64,000 nt of DNA from Streptomyces sp. NBC_01232 (GTDB taxonomy: Bacteria; Actinomycetota; Actinomycetes; Streptomycetales; Streptomycetaceae), in contig NZ_CP108518.1 in the NCBI RefSeq assembly GCF_035989885.1, forward strand, positions 4,389,501 to 4,453,500, written 5' to 3'. A program made the translations under genes and the position numbers. The notes under the pieces were generated by a model, which made no database searches, was not told where the DNA came from, and saw only the letters and a list, made by a program, of their open reading frames with translations. Of this stretch, positions 1 through 9,072 are shown piece by piece. Position 1 is the stretch's first letter. Each line of letters starts with the position of its first letter.

Positions 1-629
1 GAGCGCGGACGGCACCTCGTGGGCACCGACGATCTTGTACGCGGACGTGGCGCCGCGCGGGGTCACCGAGGAGCCGACGAAGAGGCCCGAGTTGTCCAGG
101 AAGGCCTGGGTGGCGATGACTTCGCCCGGTCCCTCGGGCAGCCGGCCGCGGTCGAGCGTGATCAGGCCGGTCACCAGGGGGCTGTGCGTGTCGAGTTCGC
201 GCAGCTGCGTGTCGAGCAGCCCGTGGGTGGTGCGTACCTTGCCGAAGCCGCTGCTGTCCTTGAGGAACTCGGCCCCGGCCGGGAACAGGGACTGCACCGG
301 AACCGGCGGGACCTCGCGCGCCTGCGACGGGTCGAAGTTCTTGTATCCGCCGACGGGTGCGGAGGTGGTGCCGTCGGGGTTCTGGTTGATGGGACTGCCC
401 GACATCGTGGCCCGCACGCGGGCGTCGGCCGTGCCGACCGTGCGGGACAGGGTCTGTTCGGGGGAGAGTTCGGCGCTGCGCAGGGTGAAGTCGGCGGCGC
501 TCACGCCGACGATCGGCAGGGCGAGCATCGCGAGGACCAGGGCACTGCGGCCCTTGGCGCGCCATGCGTCGCGGCGCGCTATGCGCAGGGCCGCGACCCA
601 GGAGTGGTACCAGGCCCGGAGCGGAGAGT

Positions 630-633
<4 letters not shown>
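1..633 (-). CDS. ABC transporter permease, FtsX-type (partial, C-terminus off window)
   Basis: Reading the minus strand from a GTG at 633 gives an open frame to the window edge. A short basic N-terminus (RIARRDAWRAKGR) is followed by a hydrophobic segment at about residues 28-43, then a long extracytoplasmic-looking stretch. That is the usual start of FtsX/MacB-type permeases: one membrane helix and then a large periplasm-like domain. The GTG overlaps the stop of the ATPase gene upstream as GTGA, so the two are translationally coupled. The family moves lipids, peptides or drugs outward or acts mechanically on cell-wall enzymes; the substrate cannot be told from this fragment. The true C-terminus lies outside the window. 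Confidence 0.85.
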
Positions 634-1376
<743 letters not shown>

Positions 1377-1401
1377 GGAGGGTCCCCCCTGGAACGGTGG
1401 T

Positions 1402-2055
1402 TCAGCCACGTCGCGTACGGGCGGTACGGGGCCGGGTGGTGGTGGTCGGGTCCGGGGTGTCGGCTACGGCGGCCTGGGGCGGTTCGGGTTCAGCGGCTCT
1501 CCGGTCGGCCGGCAGGGAGAGCCGGACGAGCCGGGCTTCGCAGTGGTCGAGCCAGCGGGCCTCGGCCTCGGTCTGGAAGATCAGCTGCTCCAGGACGAGC
1601 AGCCAGGCCACGTCGTCGCGTTCGCGGGACCGGCCGCTCTCGACCGCGGCCAGCGCCGTGGCCTTGAGCCGGGTGTAGTCCTGCATCGCCTTGATCGTGG
1701 CGTGCCGCTGGGCCTGGATGACCGCACGGATGTCCACGCCGGGGGCGCCCACGGCCATGGCGAGCTTGATGGACAGCTCGTCGCGGGGCGGGTTGGCGCG
1801 GTCGACGGGGCGCTCGTACCACTGGAACAGCTCGGTGCGCCCGGTGTCCGTGATGGCGTAGAGGGTGTGGCCGGCGGCGTCCTCACCGTCGGGGGCGACG
1901 AGGCCGTCGCGTTCGAGGCGGGCGAGGGTCGTGTACACCTGCCCGACGTTGAGCGGCCAGGTGGAGCCGGTGCGGGACTCGAACTCGGTGCGTAGCTGGG
2001 AGCCGTACCGAGGGCCCCGTTCCAGCAGGGCAAGTAGCCCGTGACGGATCGACAT
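1402..2055 (-). CDS. PadR-family transcriptional regulator
   Basis: The N-terminal 75 residues form a PadR winged helix (ALLERGPRYGSQLRTEF, then VGQVYTTLARLERDGLV). A C-terminal helical dimerisation region follows (about 85-180), ending in a Pro/Thr/Arg-rich tail. At 217 residues it belongs to the longer PadR subgroup with a C-terminal coiled domain. It is first in an apparent operon with the ABC ATPase and permease and probably represses all three until a ligand binds; this is inferred from family and position. Two operator-like palindromes overlap its start codon, which fits autoregulation. Confidence 0.92.
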   Translation of the reverse strand: MSIRHGLLALLERGPRYGSQLRTEFESRTGSTWPLNVGQVYTTLARLERDGLVAPDGEDAAGHTLYAITDTGRTELFQWYERPVDRANPPRDELSIKLAMAVGAPGVDIRAVIQAQRHATIKAMQDYTRLKATALAAVESGRSRERDDVAWLLVLEQLIFQTEAEARWLDHCEARLVRLSLPADRRAAEPEPPQAAVADTPDPTTTTRPRTARTRRG

Positions 2056-2079
2056 ACTCAGTATGTATACCGAGTATGT
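2052..2079. promoter_or_regulatory. Twin PadR-type operator overlapping the PadR start codon
   Basis: ACATACTCAGTATGT (2052-2066) is a perfect 7-1-7 inverted repeat. The adjoining GTATACCGAGTATGT (2065-2079) reads ACATACTCGGTATAC on the other strand, a near-copy of the first. Two overlapping dyads on the ATG of the regulator are what an autoregulated PadR repressor would need. The AT-rich palindromes stand out sharply from the surrounding GC-rich DNA. Confidence 0.7.
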
Positions 2080-2128
2080 TCACTCCCTGCAACCATCCTG
2101 AGATGTACATCCCAAGGGGGACGGCGGT

Positions 2129-2608
2129 TCAGATGCCGCGGCGCAGGCGCACTCCGAGGTAGCCCAGACCCAGGCCCATCAGGGCGCATCCGGTGCCGAG
2201 CGGCAGTATGTGCGCGGCCAGGTCGGCGGCCCGGTCGTTCGGGCCGGTGCCGAGCGCGCTGACCACCTCCTGCGGGGTGGGGGCCGCGACGGCGGCGGTC
2301 GGCAGCGGCCGCGCGGTGGGCTCGGTGCGGGGGCGGACCGGGAGCGGCCGGGAGGCCACCATCAGCTCGGGGTTGGCGGGCTCGCCGACCGGCCTCCCGG
2401 GGCGCTCGCGGCCGACTCCGGCGACGCTGCCGGCCAGCTCCTCGTGGGGGTCGTCGTCCTGGGTGGCCGGGGCCGCGGCGTGCCGGGCCGGGGCGTGCCG
2501 GGCCGGGACGAGCAGGGGGCCGGCGTACGCGGAGGCAGTGGGCGCGAGCGCGGCCGCGGCCAGGACCGCGCAGGCCAGCCAGTGCGGCGGGTGGAAGCCT
2601 TGGATCAC
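2129..2608 (-). CDS. Secreted, membrane-anchored hypothetical protein
   Basis: I do not recognise this 159-residue protein. From the GTG at 2608, preceded by GGGAGGGG at 6 bases, it has an N-terminal signal-like segment (WLACAVLAAAALAPTASAYAG). A low-complexity region rich in Ala, Pro, His and Arg follows, then a C-terminal hydrophobic segment (LPLGTGCALMGLGLGYLG) and a basic end (VRLRRGI). The pattern of signal peptide, disordered extracellular region, one helix and short basic tail suggests a cell-surface protein anchored at its C-terminus. Longer frames upstream lack a good ribosome-binding site. It stands alone between the PadR operon and the kinase genes. Confidence 0.7.
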   Translation of the reverse strand: MIQGFHPPHWLACAVLAAAALAPTASAYAGPLLVPARHAPARHAAAPATQDDDPHEELAGSVAGVGRERPGRPVGEPANPELMVASRPLPVRPRTEPTARPLPTAAVAAPTPQEVVSALGTGPNDRAADLAAHILPLGTGCALMGLGLGYLGVRLRRGI

Positions 2609-2693
2609 GGGGAGCCCCTCCCGTCCCGAGCCGCCGAGCTGCTCGCTGCGCGTCAGAGATATGCGCCAAGATTTACATAGTGGGGCAAAAGCG

Positions 2694-2727
2694 GCATCCC
2701 GGACGCCCATCGGGGTGTCCGGGATGC
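2694..2727 (-). terminator. Hairpin terminator after the PASTA kinase gene
   Basis: GCATCCCGGAC (2694-2704) pairs with GTCCGGGATGC (2717-2727), and CCC/GGG extends the stem inward around a short loop. It lies 33 bases beyond the stop of the kinase gene on the minus strand. There is no strong U-tract, as is usual in Streptomyces. Confidence 0.65.
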
Positions 2728-2759
2728 CGGTGTGTCGTACTGCGGGGCGCGCGTGCCCG

Positions 2760-4415
2760 CTATTCGGGGTTGCCGGTCGACACGGTCAGCGTGTAGGCCG
2801 TGCCCTCCTTGTCGATCTTCTCGCCGGAGGCCGGGGTCTGGAACAGCACCGTGTCCTTGCCGTACACGGCCTCGTCCTTCTCCACGATCGTGTACCTGCC
2901 GCCCGAGGCCTGGATGCACTCCTTCACCGAGAGCAGGTTCTTGTACTTGAAGTCCGGCGCCATGTACTTGCCGGTCTCGCTGTAGTGCCTCACCGGATCC
3001 GAGCACTTCTTGGGGTCGATGGTGCGCGTCAGGTCCGGCCCCTTGAACCCGGCCTTGGCGGAGGCGGACGCGGAGGCACCCGGGTCCGCCGTCGTGCCCT
3101 TGTCCTTGTCGCCGTCGCCGTTCATCGAGATCGCCGCGATCAGACCGCCGACGGCCAGCAGCGCCACAACGATCGCGCCGACGAGCACCGGCGTGTTCCG
3201 CTTGCCGTCACCGGCCGCCGCGGACGTGCTGCCCGTGCTCGACGGGGAGATCGTGTACGGCGGCGGGGTCTGCGGCGCGTACTGCTGCTGCGGCGAGGGC
3301 GTGTGCGGGTAGGCGTAGCCGCCCTGCGCGTGCTGCTGCGGCGGGGGCGTCGGCGCGTACGGGGCCGGCGTCTGCGGGGCCTGGTACGGCTGCTGCACCG
3401 ACTGCGGCGGCGCCTGGTACCCGGACTCCACCGGCGGGAACACGGCCGAGGCCACGCCGGCGCCGCTGCTCAGGGGGCCCTGGCCCTGCACGATGACCGG
3501 CGCCCCGGTCTGCCCGGAGCCCAGCACGCGCGCGACCTCGTCGCCCATGGCCGCGGCCGTGGGGAAACGCTCGTTCGGGTTCTTCTTCAGGGCCCGCGCC
3601 ACCAGCGCGTCGATCGCCGGGCTCAGCGACCGGTTGACGGAGGACGGGGCGACCGGCTCCTCCTGCACGTGGGCGTACGCGATGGCCAGCGGGGAGTCGG
3701 CGTCGAACGGGATCCGTCCGGTCAGCAGCTGGAAGAGCATGATGCCGACCGAGTAGAGGTCGGAGCGGGCGTCGACCCCGCGCCCCAGCGCCTGCTCGGG
3801 CGAGAGGTACTGGGGGGTGCCGACGACCATGCCCGTCTGCGTCATCGAGGTGACCCCCGACTGCATGGCGCGGGCGATGCCGAAGTCCATCACCTTGACC
3901 ACGCCGCGCTTGTTCACCATGACGTTGCCGGGCTTGATGTCGCGGTGGACGAGCCCCATCTCGTGGCTGGTCTCCAGGGCGGCCAGCACGTCGGCCGTCA
4001 CCTTCAGCGCCTTGTCCGCCGGCATGGCCCCGTACTGGCGGATGTCCTCCTCCAGCACCGAGCCCAGCGGCCGGCCCTCCACGTACTCCATGACGATGTA
4101 CGGCATCACCGCGCCGTCGCCGCCGGAGCCGCCGTTGAAGGTGACCTCGGCCTCACCGGTGTCGAATACCGAGACGATGTTCGTGTGCGACAGTTTCGCT
4201 ACAGCCTGGGCCTCGCGGCGGAACCGCTCGCGGAAGGACTGCTCGCGGCCGAGATCGCTGTGCAGCGTCTTGATGGCGACCTGCCGGTCGAGCGCCGAGT
4301 CGTACGCCAGGTACACGGACGCCATGCCGCCCGCACCCAGCAAGTCCCTTAGCTGGTAACGGCCACCGGCCAGAGAGCCGCCCGCGTATTGGCCCTGAGT
4401 GCCGTCCTGGCTCAT
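2760..4415 (-). CDS. Membrane Ser/Thr protein kinase with C-terminal PASTA-like domain
   Basis: This is a 551-residue PknB-type kinase. The kinase domain (about 20-290) has the glycine loop GAGGMAS, ATP-anchoring lysine K49, catalytic loop HRDIKPGN (D159) and DFG (D177). Its activation segment TSMTQTGMVVGTPQYLSPEQ carries the usual autophosphorylation Thr residues. A Pro/Gln/Tyr-rich juxtamembrane region leads to one helix at about 410-430. An acidic extracellular linker and a single PASTA-like module (about 480-550) complete it. The ATG at 4415 follows GAGGGGAAG. PASTA modules sense muropeptides or lipid II, so a role in cell-wall or growth signalling is inferred. It is divergent from a second kinase gene across 230 bases. 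Confidence 0.93.
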   Translation of the reverse strand: MSQDGTQGQYAGGSLAGGRYQLRDLLGAGGMASVYLAYDSALDRQVAIKTLHSDLGREQSFRERFRREAQAVAKLSHTNIVSVFDTGEAEVTFNGGSGGDGAVMPYIVMEYVEGRPLGSVLEEDIRQYGAMPADKALKVTADVLAALETSHEMGLVHRDIKPGNVMVNKRGVVKVMDFGIARAMQSGVTSMTQTGMVVGTPQYLSPEQALGRGVDARSDLYSVGIMLFQLLTGRIPFDADSPLAIAYAHVQEEPVAPSSVNRSLSPAIDALVARALKKNPNERFPTAAAMGDEVARVLGSGQTGAPVIVQGQGPLSSGAGVASAVFPPVESGYQAPPQSVQQPYQAPQTPAPYAPTPPPQQHAQGGYAYPHTPSPQQQYAPQTPPPYTISPSSTGSTSAAAGDGKRNTPVLVGAIVVALLAVGGLIAAISMNGDGDKDKGTTADPGASASASAKAGFKGPDLTRTIDPKKCSDPVRHYSETGKYMAPDFKYKNLLSVKECIQASGGRYTIVEKDEAVYGKDTVLFQTPASGEKIDKEGTAYTLTVSTGNPE

Positions 4416-4645
4416 GACTGTTGCTTCCCCTCGGGATGTGTCCCCACGCCGCTGGCCGGGCGCATATGGCGCCCAGTCTGCCCGAGGGCAAGCACACGTC
4501 AAGCCAGGTGCCCGTTCCGTGACCGGACGTGCACAGGGTGGCCTTGTCCGAACGGTGACCGGTTCCGAGGCTGTAGCGTTCACCGGAGCACCGACGAAGA
4601 GGACTACCGCTGAGCGGCGGCCGAGAGATACGACGGCGAGGACTG

Positions 4646-6244
4646 ATGGCACCCGAACCCGATGGAAACGGCGCCGGGATGACCGATGGTCCTGAGCACT
4701 GGGGCGCAGGCGGCCTGGTGGGAGACGGTCGTTACCGGATGACGCACCGGCTGGGCCGCGGCGGCATGGCCGAGGTGTTCGCCGCCGAGGACGTCCGGCT
4801 GGGCCGCACCGTCGCCGTGAAGCTGCTGCGCGCCGACCTCGCCGAGGACCCGGTGTCCAAGGCGCGCTTCACGCGTGAGGCGCAGTCCGTCGCCGGACTC
4901 AACCACCACGCCGTCGTCGCCGTGTACGACTCGGGCGAGGACCGGGTCGGCCCGAACACCGTGCCGTACATCGTCATGGAGCTGGTCGAGGGCCGCACCA
5001 TCCGCGACCTGCTGCTCAGTGCCGAGGCCCCGGGCCCCGAGCAGGCGCTCATCATCACCTCGGGCGTGCTCGAGGCCCTCGCGTACTCGCACCAGCACGG
5101 CATCGTGCACCGCGACATCAAGCCGGCGAACGTCATCATCACCGAGACCGGCGCGGTCAAGGTGATGGACTTCGGCATCGCCCGCGCCCTGCACGGCGCC
5201 CAGTCGACGATGACCCAGACCGGCATGGTCATGGGCACCCCGCAGTACCTGTCGCCCGAGCAGGCCCTCGGCAAGGCCGTCGACCACCGCTCCGACCTTT
5301 ACGCGACCGGCTGTCTGCTGTACGAACTGCTCGCGCTGCGGCCCCCGTTCACCGGCGAGACTCCGCTGTCGGTGGTCTACCAGCACGTCCAGGACGCCCC
5401 CGTGCCGCCCTCGCAGCTGCCGGAGGGCCGTCATCTCCCGCAGGAGCTCGACGGTCTGGTCATGCGCTCCCTCGCGAAGGATCCGGACGACCGGTTCCAG
5501 AGCGCCGAGGAGATGCGCGGGCTGGTCCAGTACGCGCTGCAGATGCTGCACGACCAGGGTCCGAACACCGGCACCTGGAGCACCGGTCCGGTCACCATGT
5601 CCCTGCCGCACGGGCGGGGCGGCGCCGCCGCCACCACGGCCATGCCCGTGAGCGGGACCGGCGGGCAGCAGCAGTACGGGGCGCACGCCTCGACCTCGCA
5701 GTTCCAGCAGCCGATGGTGCCCGCGCTGAACCCGGACGACGGCTCGGCCTTCCCCGGCGGCCATGGCGGCCCGGGCGGTTACGACGGCGGTTACGACGGG
5801 TACGACGACCGCGGCGGCAGCCGGTGGAAGGCCTGGCTGTTCGCGGTGCTCGCGATCATCGCGGTCGCGGGCGGCGTGGCCTACGCGGCCAACAACGTCG
5901 GCAAGGGCGACAAGAAGCCGGGGACCACCCAGAGCACCCCGGCCGGCCAGCCGAGCAAGTCCAGTGCCCCGAACGTCAGCCCGCCGGCGCAGACCCAGGA
6001 GTCCCCTGCGCCCAACACCGACAACTCGCCGCTGCCGACCCGCAGCCGGCAGCAGAGCTTCAGCCCGACGCCCACCACCACGGTGACGCAGTCGCCGACC
6101 GGTACGGCCTCGCCGTCCTCCTCGGCCGCGACGAAGCCCGCGACGACGCCGCCGCCGAAGCCCACGCTGACGCTGCCGACGAAGCCCGTCGAGACGGGTG
6201 GCGCCGCGGCCGGCGGCGGGGGCGGCACCAACTCGGAAGAGTGA
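4646..6244 (+). CDS. Membrane Ser/Thr protein kinase without PASTA domains
   Basis: This is the 532-residue paralogue of the divergent neighbour. The kinase domain (about 28-300) has GRGGMAEVF, K59, HRDIKPAN (D157), MDFGIAR (D175) and an activation segment STMTQTGMVMGTPQYLSPEQ almost identical to its partner. A Gly/Gln-rich cytoplasmic linker leads to one helix at about 393-414 (WLFAVLAIIAVAGGVAYA). The outside part of about 115 residues is only a Pro/Thr/Ser/Lys-rich tail with a poly-Gly end and no recognisable sensor fold. The ATG at 4646 follows GGCGAGG; an ATG at 4679 is possible. The tail may reach through the peptidoglycan, or the kinase may depend on its neighbour for input. Confidence 0.92.
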   Translation: MAPEPDGNGAGMTDGPEHWGAGGLVGDGRYRMTHRLGRGGMAEVFAAEDVRLGRTVAVKLLRADLAEDPVSKARFTREAQSVAGLNHHAVVAVYDSGEDRVGPNTVPYIVMELVEGRTIRDLLLSAEAPGPEQALIITSGVLEALAYSHQHGIVHRDIKPANVIITETGAVKVMDFGIARALHGAQSTMTQTGMVMGTPQYLSPEQALGKAVDHRSDLYATGCLLYELLALRPPFTGETPLSVVYQHVQDAPVPPSQLPEGRHLPQELDGLVMRSLAKDPDDRFQSAEEMRGLVQYALQMLHDQGPNTGTWSTGPVTMSLPHGRGGAAATTAMPVSGTGGQQQYGAHASTSQFQQPMVPALNPDDGSAFPGGHGGPGGYDGGYDGYDDRGGSRWKAWLFAVLAIIAVAGGVAYAANNVGKGDKKPGTTQSTPAGQPSKSSAPNVSPPAQTQESPAPNTDNSPLPTRSRQQSFSPTPTTTVTQSPTGTASPSSSAATKPATTPPPKPTLTLPTKPVETGGAAAGGGGGTNSEE

Positions 6245-6280
6245 CGCAGGTCGCAACTACGCAGGTACGCGTGACGCAGG

Positions 6281-6328
6281 TACGGGGACGGGCCCGGCGG
6301 AATCAATTCCGCCGGGCCCGTTCCCGTA
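6281..6328. terminator. Strong bidirectional terminator between convergent genes
   Basis: Two 23-base arms (6281-6303 and 6306-6328) pair with one G-T wobble around a 2-base loop. The stem serves both the plus-strand kinase and the minus-strand FMN-binding gene. Just before it, ACGCAGGT occurs three times (about 6243-6280), which is unexplained. Confidence 0.88.
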
Positions 6329-6344
6329 TCCGCGTGAACGCCGG

Positions 6345-6770
6345 TCAGAGAGCGTGCTGGTACTGCCGGTCCGGATTCCGGGCGAGCGAGTGCACGGTGA
6401 TGAACTGGGGTTCGATACGCATGTAGACGGGGTCGTAGACCTCGCCGTCCGCGAAATGCGGAACCGGACCAAAGAGCTCCAGTTCGGCGTTGGTCGGTAC
6501 CGTGACCTGCGCCGTTCCGGTGAACTGGACCGACCAGAGCTCAGGTTCCCGGGAATTCGAATTGTCGGCCCCGTACGCCACCACGCTGCCGTTGCAGGCC
6601 TGGTGGTAGCCGAAACCGGAGTGCATTCTCAGCACCACCCTGCCGTCCACCACGATGTGGCGGGCGAGCGCGAGGAAGGGCAGCGCGCGCATGCTGGTGG
6701 CCACGCGGCCGTAGGGCACCCGGCGCAGCAGTTCGACGGCCTCGGCGGCGTGGAGTTCCTCGGGGGTCAT
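6345..6770 (-). CDS. Pyridoxamine 5'-phosphate oxidase-like FMN-binding protein
   Basis: This protein of about 141 residues has the split-barrel flavin-binding pattern. It begins with a helix and the strand LLRRVPYGRVATS. ALPFLALARHIVVDGRVVLRMHSGFGYHQACNGSVVAYGAD follows, with later strands LWSVQFTGTAQVTV and MRIEPQFITVHSLARNP. Members bind FMN or F420, or are haem or flavin proteins of unknown reaction; no substrate can be named. I use the ATG at 6770 (MTPEELHAAEAVELL). A GTG nine bases further upstream is equally possible because neither has a strong ribosome-binding site. It sits beside the response regulator gene but is probably transcribed separately. Confidence 0.82.
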   Translation of the reverse strand: MTPEELHAAEAVELLRRVPYGRVATSMRALPFLALARHIVVDGRVVLRMHSGFGYHQACNGSVVAYGADNSNSREPELWSVQFTGTAQVTVPTNAELELFGPVPHFADGEVYDPVYMRIEPQFITVHSLARNPDRQYQHAL

Positions 6771-6879
6771 GCCGTCCACTCTCGGCCACCGGCACCCCGC
6801 CGGGGAAGAGCAGCCCGACCCGACGCTCAGGGACGTTGGTCCCGGTTGGAACACCGCGGCGGGTGGATCAGCGCCCGGA

Positions 6880-7560
6880 TCAGCGCCTCTCGGCCTGCAG
6901 CCGGGCCACGTAGGCGGCGGCCTGGGAGCGGCGTTCCATGCCCAGCTTCGAGAGCAGGCTGGACACGTAGTTCTTGATCGTCTTCTCGGCCAGGTGCAGC
7001 CGCTCGCCGATCACGCGGTTCGTCAGGCCCTCGCCGATCAGGTCGAGGATCTTGCGCTCCTGCTCGGTGAGGTTCGCCAGGCGGTCGTCGCCCCTGCCGC
7101 CCCTGCCGCCGTCGCGCAGCCGCTCCAGGACGCGTGCGGTGGCGACCGGGTCGAGCAGCGACTTGCCGGCGGCGACGTCGCGCACGGCGCTCAGCAGCTC
7201 ATTTCCGCGGATCGCCTTGAGCACGTAACCGGAGGCGCCGGCCATGATCGCGTCGAAGAGCGCCTCGTCGTCGGCGAACGACGTCAGCATCAGGCACTTG
7301 ACGTCCTCGTCCTGCGAGCGGACCTCGCGGCACACCTCCACACCGCTGCCGTCCGGAAGGCGCACGTCGAGAACGGCCACGTCGGGACGGGTGGCGGGGA
7401 TCCGGACCAAGGCATCCGCGGCGGTACCCGCCTCGCCGACGATCTCGATGTCCTGTTCGACCGACAAGAGCTCGTGGACGCCCCGACGTACCACTTCGTG
7501 GTCGTCCAGGAGGAATACCTTGATTTTTCCGTCTTCGCGCACGAAGTCAGTTTCACACAC
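6880..7560 (-). CDS. NarL/FixJ-family response regulator (DevR-like), orphan
   Basis: The receiver domain (about 13-130) has the acidic pair DD (19-20), phospho-acceptor D65 in AVLDVRLPDG, and the conserved Lys in GYVLKAIRG. The LuxR-type HTH (about 160-222) reads LTEQERKILDLIGEGLTNRVIGERLHLAEKTIKNYVSSLLSKLG, close to DevR/DosR. The GTG at 7560 is preceded by AGGGAAGGGG. No histidine kinase gene is adjacent. The gene is divergent from the bkd operon across about 310 bases, so it may control keto-acid dehydrogenase expression; this is inferred from position only. Confidence 0.92.
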   Translation of the reverse strand: MCETDFVREDGKIKVFLLDDHEVVRRGVHELLSVEQDIEIVGEAGTAADALVRIPATRPDVAVLDVRLPDGSGVEVCREVRSQDEDVKCLMLTSFADDEALFDAIMAGASGYVLKAIRGNELLSAVRDVAAGKSLLDPVATARVLERLRDGGRGGRGDDRLANLTEQERKILDLIGEGLTNRVIGERLHLAEKTIKNYVSSLLSKLGMERRSQAAAYVARLQAERR

Positions 7561-7869
7561 TCACCCCTTCCCTGCCGGAGTTACCCGGGATAACGTGCCG
7601 TTGTTCCCGGCCCCTGCAAGGCTGTGACCAGTGGTTGTTCCCGTTGCTGCGTTTTTACTAGGAAATCCAAGCAAAAACGCAGGTCAAACGGGGTTTCGCA
7701 GTTATGCGGCGCACTGGGTAACGTGCATTGCGCAGGGCACTCGCCGGGACACCTGTCACGCCTGAATCCCCGTACGCGATGCGCACCCACCCCGTGTGCT
7801 CGTTACGGATACAGGTGAGCCGCACTGGACCCCGGAGAACCCGGGTGCCGGACCGACGGAGGAGCACAC
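7561..7869. promoter_or_regulatory. Divergent promoter region between response regulator and bkdA, with large inverted repeat
   Basis: There is no gene in these 309 bases. A perfect inverted repeat has arms TGCGTTTTT (7648-7656) and AAAAACGCA (7673-7681) around a 16-base AT-rich centre. Nearer the regulator start lies an imperfect palindrome, GTTACCCGGGATAAC (7580-7594). The local AT content is far above average, as expected for promoters facing both ways. The elements are candidate binding sites for the neighbouring response regulator, which is an inference. Confidence 0.55.
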
Positions 7870-9072
7870 GTGACCGTGGAGAGCACTGCCGCGCGCAAGC
7901 CGCGACGCAGCAGCGGCACCAAGCGGGCGGCAGGCGCGGCGAACGCCGCCGCCAAGCCCGCCGCTGCCACTGCGCAGACGCTGGACGCCGTACCTCAGCT
8001 CGTACAGCTGCTGACGCCCGAAGGGGACCGCGTCGACAACGCGGAGAACGCCGAGTTCGCCCCCTTCGTCGCCGACATCACCACCGAGGACCTGCGCGGG
8101 CTGTACCGCGACATGGTCATGACCCGTCGGTTCGACGGTGAGGCGACCGCCCTGCAGCGTCAGGGCGAGCTGGGCCTGTGGGCCTCGCTCCTGGGCCAGG
8201 AGGCCGCGCAGATCGGCTCCGGCCGGGCGCTGAACGACGAGGACTACGTCTTCCCGACCTACCGCGAGCACGGCGTGGCCTGGTGCCGCGGGGTCGACCC
8301 GACCAACCTGCTCGGCATGTTCCGCGGCGTGAACCACGGCGGCTGGGACCCGAACCTCAACAACTTCCACCTGTACACGATCGTCATCGGCTCGCAGACC
8401 CTGCACGCGACCGGTTACGCGATGGGTGTGGCCAAGGACGGCGCGGACTCCGCGGTCATCGCCTACTTCGGTGACGGCGCGTCCAGCCAGGGTGACGTCG
8501 CGGAGGCGTTCACCTTCTCCGCCGTCTACAACTCCCCCGTGGTGTTCTTCTGCCAGAACAACCAGTGGGCGATCTCCGAGCCGACCGAGCGCCAGATGCG
8601 CGTGCCGCTCTACCAGCGCGCGCAGGGCTTCGGCTTCCCGGGCGTCCGCGTCGACGGCAACGACGTCCTGGCCTGCCTGGCCGTGACCCGCTGGGCCCTG
8701 GACCGGGCCCGCCGCGGCGAGGGCCCGACCCTGGTCGAGGCGTTCACGTACCGCATGGGCGCCCACACCACCTCCGACGACCCGACGAAGTACCGGCGGG
8801 ACGAGGAGACGGCGGCCTGGGAGGCGAAGGACCCGATCCTGCGCCTGAAGGCCCACCTGCTGGCCACCGGGGGCGCCGACGAGGCGTTCTTCACGGAGCT
8901 GGAGGCGGAGAGCGAGGCGATGGGCAAGCGCGTGCGCGAGGCCGTGCGCGCCATGCCCGACCCGGACACCATGGCGATCTTCGAGAACGTCTACGCGGAC
9001 GGGCACGCGCTCGTCGACGAGGAGCGCGCCCAGTTCGCCGCCTACCTCGCGTCCTTCGAGGAGGGTCACTGA
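7870..9072 (+). CDS. bkdA: Branched-chain alpha-keto acid dehydrogenase E1 alpha subunit
   Basis: This 400-residue thiamine-diphosphate subunit decarboxylates the keto acids of valine, leucine and isoleucine. It thereby supplies branched acyl-CoA starters for fatty acids and polyketides. The TPP motif begins GDGASSQGDVAEAFTFSA and ends in NNQWAIS. The conserved TYREHGVAW and the phosphorylation-loop-like YRMGAHTTSDDPTKYR are present. The first 45 residues are an Ala/Lys/Arg-rich extension. The GTG at 7870 follows GGAGGAG. It heads a three-gene operon, and its stop overlaps the next start by one base (TGATG). Pyruvate E1 alpha is the alternative, but the two-subunit E1 with linked E2 and the neighbourhood favour bkd. 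Confidence 0.93.
   Translation: MTVESTAARKPRRSSGTKRAAGAANAAAKPAAATAQTLDAVPQLVQLLTPEGDRVDNAENAEFAPFVADITTEDLRGLYRDMVMTRRFDGEATALQRQGELGLWASLLGQEAAQIGSGRALNDEDYVFPTYREHGVAWCRGVDPTNLLGMFRGVNHGGWDPNLNNFHLYTIVIGSQTLHATGYAMGVAKDGADSAVIAYFGDGASSQGDVAEAFTFSAVYNSPVVFFCQNNQWAISEPTERQMRVPLYQRAQGFGFPGVRVDGNDVLACLAVTRWALDRARRGEGPTLVEAFTYRMGAHTTSDDPTKYRRDEETAAWEAKDPILRLKAHLLATGGADEAFFTELEAESEAMGKRVREAVRAMPDPDTMAIFENVYADGHALVDEERAQFAAYLASFEEGH

Noticed and set aside
2609..2693. A possible additional small gene upstream of the membrane-anchored hypothetical
   Set aside because: Extending that gene to an ATG near 2710 adds Cys/Trp/Arg-rich sequence with no ribosome-binding site and would overlap the terminator hairpin of the kinase gene; this is more likely the promoter region.
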